From contig CAYUCO010000028.1 in the NCBI GenBank assembly GCA_964443385.1, positions 1 through 10,734 on the forward strand: a stretch of DNA of 10,734 nt. The letters are read 5' to 3'. Shown here in pieces: positions 7,054 to 10,734 of this stretch; the stretch's first letter is position 1; the number at the start of each line of letters is the position of its first letter. The notes beneath the pieces were generated by a model, which saw only the letters and a program-made list of their open reading frames with translations, was not told where the DNA came from and did not search any database. Origin of the DNA: VFHP01 sp964443385. GTDB lineage: Bacteria; Chloroflexota; Dehalococcoidia; Lucifugimonadales; UBA2985. The position numbers and the translations under genes are program-made.

Positions 7054-7754
7054 TTATCTGTGATGTTTCCGTCTTCTAAGTGAATTCTTCTATCAGTTAT
7101 TCTTGCCAAGGTGAGATCGTGTGTGACTACAACTACAGTAACCTTACTGTCATTGGATATTGTTCTTAATGTCTCCCCTATATTTATGGCAGTGGAGCTG
7201 TCAAGTTCTCCTGTGGGTTCATCTGCAAATAGTACAGCAGGATTATTCACCAGGGCTCTTGCTATAGCTACTCTTTGTTGTTCGCCTCCAGACATCTCAT
7301 GGGGTCTATGTTGTGCTCTGGATTCTAGTCCTACCAGTGCCAATGCTTCAAGTGATTTCCGTCTTCTCTCCCTCCAAGATATACCAGATATATGTAGTCT
7401 TAGTTCTACATTTTCTTGGGCAGATAGAAGGGGTATTAACCCGAAGGATTGAAACACAAAACCTAAAGAGTTTCTTCTTAGTTCTACAAGGTCAGATTCA
7501 GACAGTTCTCCTACCTCCAAACCATTCATTTTCACTGATCCGCTAGTTGGTTTGTCTAAGCCTGCCATCAAGTTCAATAAGGTGGTTTTGCCAGAGCCCG
7601 ATCTACCGGTTATCGACAGGAATTCTCCTTTATTTACATCGCAACTTATTTTGTTGACGGCTGTTACAGCTGAATCACCACTTCCAAATGTTCTTATTGC
7701 GTCTCTTACCACTATTATTGGTTCATTCTGTATTGATGAAGTATTGTTAATCAT
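7047..7754 (-). CDS. ABC transporter ATP-binding protein, LolD/MacB type
   Basis: This 235-residue subunit binds and hydrolyses ATP on the cytoplasmic face of an FtsX-type ABC transporter. All motifs are intact: Walker A GRSGSGKTT (50-58), Q-loop Q102, signature MSGGEQQRVAIARAL (154-168), Walker B VLFADEP (174-180) with catalytic Glu179, D-loop GELD, and the switch His212 in VVVTHD. EPTGELDSSTA is typical of the LolD/MacB/FtsE branch that partners with FtsX-like permeases. It is the last gene of a three-gene minus-strand operon, 50 bases after the first ATPase. Its ribosome site is weak (GAAAG nine bases before the ATG), so expression may depend on coupling. Its stop overlaps the convergent MFS gene by 7 bases. 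The export or extraction substrate is unknown. Confidence 0.93.
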   Translation of the reverse strand: MINNTSSIQNEPIIVVRDAIRTFGSGDSAVTAVNKISCDVNKGEFLSITGRSGSGKTTLLNLMAGLDKPTSGSVKMNGLEVGELSESDLVELRRNSLGFVFQSFGLIPLLSAQENVELRLHISGISWRERRRKSLEALALVGLESRAQHRPHEMSGGEQQRVAIARALVNNPAVLFADEPTGELDSSTAINIGETLRTISNDSKVTVVVVTHDLTLARITDRRIHLEDGNITDNY

Positions 7755-7804
7755 GATTTATCTTTCTGGAGTCTAGTACATAGAGTTGTTATGTTTCCCA
7801 AAAT

Positions 7805-8692
7805 TTATGCTGGTTTTATATTCATCTGATTGTCATCTAAATCGATCTTTGCTAAACCTTCGAAATTCAGGTTATCTAAGTAGTTTTGAGGGATTTGGAG
7901 CCTACCGACCTTGTCTACCACCAAGAACTCTTCTTCATTTGTTTCGTCACCGCTACGTGAAATACGATTTACTGAACTTATCCGTCCATCTCTTATATAA
8001 AGTACTCTGTCCATATACTGTGACACCCCTGTATCATGAGTTACCACTATGACAGTTACTTGGTAAATTTTGTTCATTTCACCAAGTAGTGTAAAAACAC
8101 GTGCCGCAGTTTGGCTATCTAATTCCCCAGTTGGTTCATCTGCAAGTAGTAAAGGCGGTTGATTTGCCATTCCCACAGCTATAGCCAATCTTTGTTGTTC
8201 TCCACCAGACAGTTCTTGTATCTGGCGTTTGGCCTTATCTTCCATTCCTAGTATGCTTAGCAGATCCATAGCATTCTGTTTTCTGACTTTCCCAGACTCT
8301 CCTGATATTGCCTGCGGCATTTCGATGTTTTCTATCACATTCAGGTAGGGCACAAGGTTACGAGCCGTTGCCTGCCACACGAAACCAACTTCAAGTCTAC
8401 GATATAGAACTAATTCGTCATCTGATATATTCAACAGATCTCTCTTGCCGACTCTAACTTGACCAGCTGAAGGTCTATCCAATCCTGAAAGTATATTCAT
8501 TAATGTGCTTTTTCCACTACCACTAGCTCCCATGATGGCTATCATTTCACCCTTTTGGACTTCCATGTCCAGCCCCCGTAAGGCGACTACCTCGAGCTCC
8601 GATCTTTTGAATATCTTGAAGAGGTCCTTGCATTCTATATAAGGACCTTCGCCTTCTTCTAATTGGGATATATTTGAATTTTCAGTTTCCAT
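7805..8692 (-). CDS. ABC transporter ATP-binding protein with AbrB-like C-terminal tail
   Basis: This 295-residue protein is an ATPase subunit of the same FtsX-type transporter, but longer than the usual 220-240 residues. Motifs are intact: Walker A GASGSGKST (55-63), Q-loop Q107, signature LSGGEQQRLAIAV (161-173), Walker B LLLADEP (181-187) and switch His219. After the ATPase core ends near 240 comes a polar linker (SGDETNEEE). Residues 257-295, with VDKVGRLQIP, YLDNL and a closing strand NIKPA, look like a SpoVT/AbrB swapped-hairpin domain. I start it at METENSN because GGGGAG lies six bases upstream. A GTG 11 codons earlier (8725) overlaps the permease gene and has no such site. It lies 22 bases after the permease stop. 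Why an ABC ATPase should carry this tail is not known to me; regulation or dimer contact are guesses. Confidence 0.92.
   Translation of the reverse strand: METENSNISQLEEGEGPYIECKDLFKIFKRSELEVVALRGLDMEVQKGEMIAIMGASGSGKSTLMNILSGLDRPSAGQVRVGKRDLLNISDDELVLYRRLEVGFVWQATARNLVPYLNVIENIEMPQAISGESGKVRKQNAMDLLSILGMEDKAKRQIQELSGGEQQRLAIAVGMANQPPLLLADEPTGELDSQTAARVFTLLGEMNKIYQVTVIVVTHDTGVSQYMDRVLYIRDGRISSVNRISRSGDETNEEEFLVVDKVGRLQIPQNYLDNLNFEGLAKIDLDDNQMNIKPA
7808..7924 (-). other. Segment encoding the AbrB-like swapped-hairpin domain of the ABC ATPase
   Basis: Residues 257-295 of the ATPase line up with the N-terminal DNA-binding domain of Bacillus AbrB as I remember it: V-D-x-x-G-R-x-x-I-P, a helix ending in a leucine-rich turn, then alternating hydrophobic strands with D-D and a terminal I-x-x-x strand. 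The match is by eye and has not been tested with a profile. Confidence 0.6.
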
Positions 8693-8698
8693 ATTAAG

Positions 8699-8704
8699 CT
8701 CCCC
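8699..8704 (-). promoter_or_regulatory. Shine-Dalgarno site that sets the start of the AbrB-tailed ATPase
   Basis: GGGGAG on the minus strand, six bases before the ATG at 8692. It lies between the permease stop (8715) and the ATPase start, favouring this ATG over the overlapping GTG at 8725. Confidence 0.7.
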
Positions 8705-8714
8705 ATAATTCTTT

Positions 8715-10733
8715 TTAATTATCACCTATTCTAAGGACACTTTGTAGATCCATTTTATTAGTTATCCAAGAAAGCCATAGAATTGTGATAGAAGCAATAA
8801 TCCCGAGGATTATATAGGTTAATAACAGAAGTCCCCAATTCATTGTTAATATCATCGGTGGGGTCACCCTAACTCCTTCTTCGGTAATTTCTAGTACAGG
8901 TAAAATGCTGGATCCTATCTGATATCCAGCTATTGTGCCAACTACTATGCCAAAAATCATAACAAGTAGCAGATTAAACCAGACAACACCGTTCAATTGA
9001 GATTTTGTAAATCCCAAAGTTCTCAAGATCGCGTACTCTGCTTTGCGCTCTATGGAATCGGCATAGCAGTACAGCATAACTCCAGAAGCACTAGCAAGGA
9101 CTAACGCAAAAAACATTAACAACAACAATCCTCCCCAACCGGCGTTTACAAGAGGATTGTTTATCCGGTCAGATACCATATTGTCGGCAACGAATATTTC
9201 ACTCAAGACAACACCATTACTTGATAGTTCTTCAGCGAGAAGTTCTCCTGGTTCATTTTCAAGCATGCTAATCCACATTTCATTACTACCTCCAGTGAGC
9301 TTTTCTGCCCTTAAATTGGTGTAATGATTAAGGTTGGTTAGATCGGTTACCACAAAAGGAGATTCCATAGGGTCAAGGGTTGGGAAATAATCTGTTGAAG
9401 CTATTGCCCTGACAGGTACCAAGGCATCTATAGTCCCCAAAGTCAGATCATCTCCTAATTTAGCATTGGCTATTTCCAGGAGAGATTTACTCACTATCGC
9501 AGGCATTGGCACTTCTTTTGCACCGAAAGCTATGCTTGGGGTAGACAGACCTCCAGGAATCCAACTTAAGACCGCTGAACCGGGGGAATCTGCCTGTCTG
9601 CCTATCAGTCTAGTGTTTGGATCGATATCCCTGTCAGTAGGCAACGTCACGGAAGAACTGTATTCGAATGCAAACAAACCAGGTACCGTTAGATCGTCAA
9701 TTATGTGCCATTGTTGAAGGAAAGTATTATGATCTTCTATTCTTTCGCCTTCTGGGTTCAAAGGGCCAGATGCTATTAGTTCACCCAAAAATATTGCTCC
9801 TGATTCTCTATAAGTCGAAGACCCAATGTCTACTCTGATTGATTGAAGTGTAAAAGGGGGCACTGCTCCAACATAAGATGGAAATCCTCGATCATCAATT
9901 CTTACTGTGATTGGATTTAGGATAGATCGCCGAGTCCAATTCATTTTTGGGAATATATCTGCGTCGAGCCGGACCCAGCCTTTTGAATCAAGTTCGAAAC
10001 CCTCAAAGTCCAGATAACCAAAAAGTATGTCAAAATAGTAACCACTGGAATCTCTTACTCTTCCCAATATTTTTGACTGTGGGTCTAAGTTGCCGGGATT
10101 AACCCAAATACTCAGAGTTGTAGCACTTGATGGTAGAAGAATGCCATGCTCAGTAATAATTGGCGTCTCTTCTGTGTCGGCTGGGTTAAGTATTGTTGAA
10201 ACCTCGTTTATGCTAAGGTCACCTATTAAATCTCTCCTGTACCATGAGACTTTTTCAAAATTGTTTGTATCAATACCTAATATTGTAATATCTCTTTGAT
10301 CCAGACCACTTGTAGAGATAGTACCGGACGATCTTAATGTTTCAGAAATTGTATCTACTGTGTCTAGTCTTCTGGTCAAATTTGACAACCCTAGCAACGA
10401 CACTGGTGCTCGATTCATTCCATGTTCAAATCGCACATCTGAACCTGCTGCATACAGGGCTCTATCTATTTGACTTTGTTCCATTGTGGACCTGAATGTA
10501 CTACCAATTACTCCAAGTGAGGTAGTAAGCATTAATAGCACTACTAATGAACCGGGTATTATTGGATCTCTTGCTACTCTTCTGGTTCCTTGCACTAGCC
10601 AAACAGGTCCTACTGGTTCTATAACTTTGGCAAACACCAATACTGAAAATGGGAATATTCTCATTACGATTAGACCTATCGCTAGTAATGCCAGTAATGG
10701 GCCTAATAACAGAGATAGATCGATTAGTAAATC
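8715..10733 (-). CDS. FtsX-like ABC transporter permease, C-terminal part of a large two-module protein (5' end outside window)
   Basis: This is the membrane subunit for the two downstream ATPases. The frame runs open to the right edge, giving 672 visible residues. The ATG at 10664 is only codon 24 and lies inside or just after a membrane helix (LLLGPLLALLAIGLIV), so it is not the true start. Visible order: that helix, a cytoplasmic link (GTRRVARDP), a second helix (SLVVLLMLTTSLGVIG), about 450 residues of external domain, then three C-terminal helices. The FtsX hallmark ERKAEYAILRTLGFTKSQL lies between the first two of these. A helix plus linker before a full FtsX unit is what the centre of a double-FtsX permease looks like, so the missing part probably holds another unit. 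The external domain contains a jelly-roll-like segment (9771-10142). The substrate is unknown; lipids, lipoproteins or peptides are typical of the family. Confidence 0.88.
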   Translation of the reverse strand, partial: DLLIDLSLLLGPLLALLAIGLIVMRIFPFSVLVFAKVIEPVGPVWLVQGTRRVARDPIIPGSLVVLLMLTTSLGVIGSTFRSTMEQSQIDRALYAAGSDVRFEHGMNRAPVSLLGLSNLTRRLDTVDTISETLRSSGTISTSGLDQRDITILGIDTNNFEKVSWYRRDLIGDLSINEVSTILNPADTEETPIITEHGILLPSSATTLSIWVNPGNLDPQSKILGRVRDSSGYYFDILFGYLDFEGFELDSKGWVRLDADIFPKMNWTRRSILNPITVRIDDRGFPSYVGAVPPFTLQSIRVDIGSSTYRESGAIFLGELIASGPLNPEGERIEDHNTFLQQWHIIDDLTVPGLFAFEYSSSVTLPTDRDIDPNTRLIGRQADSPGSAVLSWIPGGLSTPSIAFGAKEVPMPAIVSKSLLEIANAKLGDDLTLGTIDALVPVRAIASTDYFPTLDPMESPFVVTDLTNLNHYTNLRAEKLTGGSNEMWISMLENEPGELLAEELSSNGVVLSEIFVADNMVSDRINNPLVNAGWGGLLLLMFFALVLASASGVMLYCYADSIERKAEYAILRTLGFTKSQLNGVVWFNLLLVMIFGIVVGTIAGYQIGSSILPVLEITEEGVRVTPPMILTMNWGLLLLTYIILGIIASITILWLSWITNKMDLQSVLRIGDN
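9771..10142 (-). other. Segment encoding a possible jelly-roll (LamG/carbohydrate-binding-like) insert in the permease external domain
   Basis: It contains LSIWVNPG, then KILGRVRDSSGYYFDILFG, GWVRLDADI, PITVRIDD and SIRVDIG, ending in an IFLGELIASG strand. This alternation of beta-strands, with a tryptophan strand near the start and a G-W strand in the middle, recalls concanavalin-like or galactose-binding-like sandwiches. The reading is by eye only and could instead be an ordinary MacB-type periplasmic domain variant. Confidence 0.4.
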
Positions 10734-10734
10734 T

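Noticed and set aside
7786..8052. Open frame on the plus strand opposite the AbrB-like tail
   Set aside because: It is a mirror of the well-supported ATPase gene and has no start signal or recognisable product.
8693..8725. GTG start of the first ABC ATPase at 8725
   Set aside because: It would overlap the permease end. The ATG at 8692 has GGGGAG six bases upstream.
10662..10664. ATG at 10664 as the start of the FtsX permease
   Set aside because: It is codon 24 of an open frame and follows directly on a hydrophobic helix, so it is an internal methionine.

Overview
The window is AT-rich bacterial DNA, densely packed with seven complete genes and two genes cut by the window edges. Shine-Dalgarno sequences lie in front of several genes, and one sigma70-type promoter and one intrinsic-type terminator can be seen. 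No rRNA, tRNA, CRISPR array, transposase or integrase is visible. A fused family III CoA-transferase, a large FtsX-type permease with two partner ATPases, one of them with an AbrB-like tail, and a MATE/MFS pair would fit a Chloroflexota lineage such as the SAR202 relatives. That placement is inference from gene content only; there is no marker gene here to prove it.

Layout. (1) Positions 1-1444, plus strand: the 3' part of a CaiB/BaiF CoA-transferase that appears to be a tandem fusion. The first 33 or so codons look like the tail of one transferase module and are followed in frame by a second, full module. A terminator-like hairpin follows. (2) 1625-2746, plus: a kelch-repeat beta-propeller lipoprotein behind its own sigma70-like promoter. 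(3) 4228-2841, minus: msrB and an NAD(P)-dependent epimerase/dehydratase-like protein, 29 bases apart, probably one transcript. (4) 4331-7053, plus: a MATE-family exporter and an MFS transporter, 23 bases apart. The divergent space between msrB and the MATE gene carries a perfect 9-base inverted repeat, each arm of which contains a TATAAT box facing one of the two genes. (5) 10734-7047, minus: an FtsX-type ABC transporter operon. It contains one large permease (cut by the window edge), an ATPase with an AbrB-like C-terminal tail, and a second LolD/MacB-like ATPase. It ends in a 7-base stop-to-stop overlap with the MFS gene.

How the genes work together. The clearest functional unit is the ABC operon. 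Two different, apparently active ATPases accompany one permease whose visible part holds the end of one membrane module and a complete second one. This suggests a transporter with fused membrane halves and two distinct nucleotide-binding subunits. MsrB repairs oxidised methionine in proteins. The MATE and MFS proteins are probably exporters or solute carriers of unknown substrate. I see no clear undescribed multi-gene system. The most unusual points are the AbrB-like tail on an ABC ATPase, the jelly-roll-like insert in the permease, the fused CoA-transferase and the symmetric divergent promoter.
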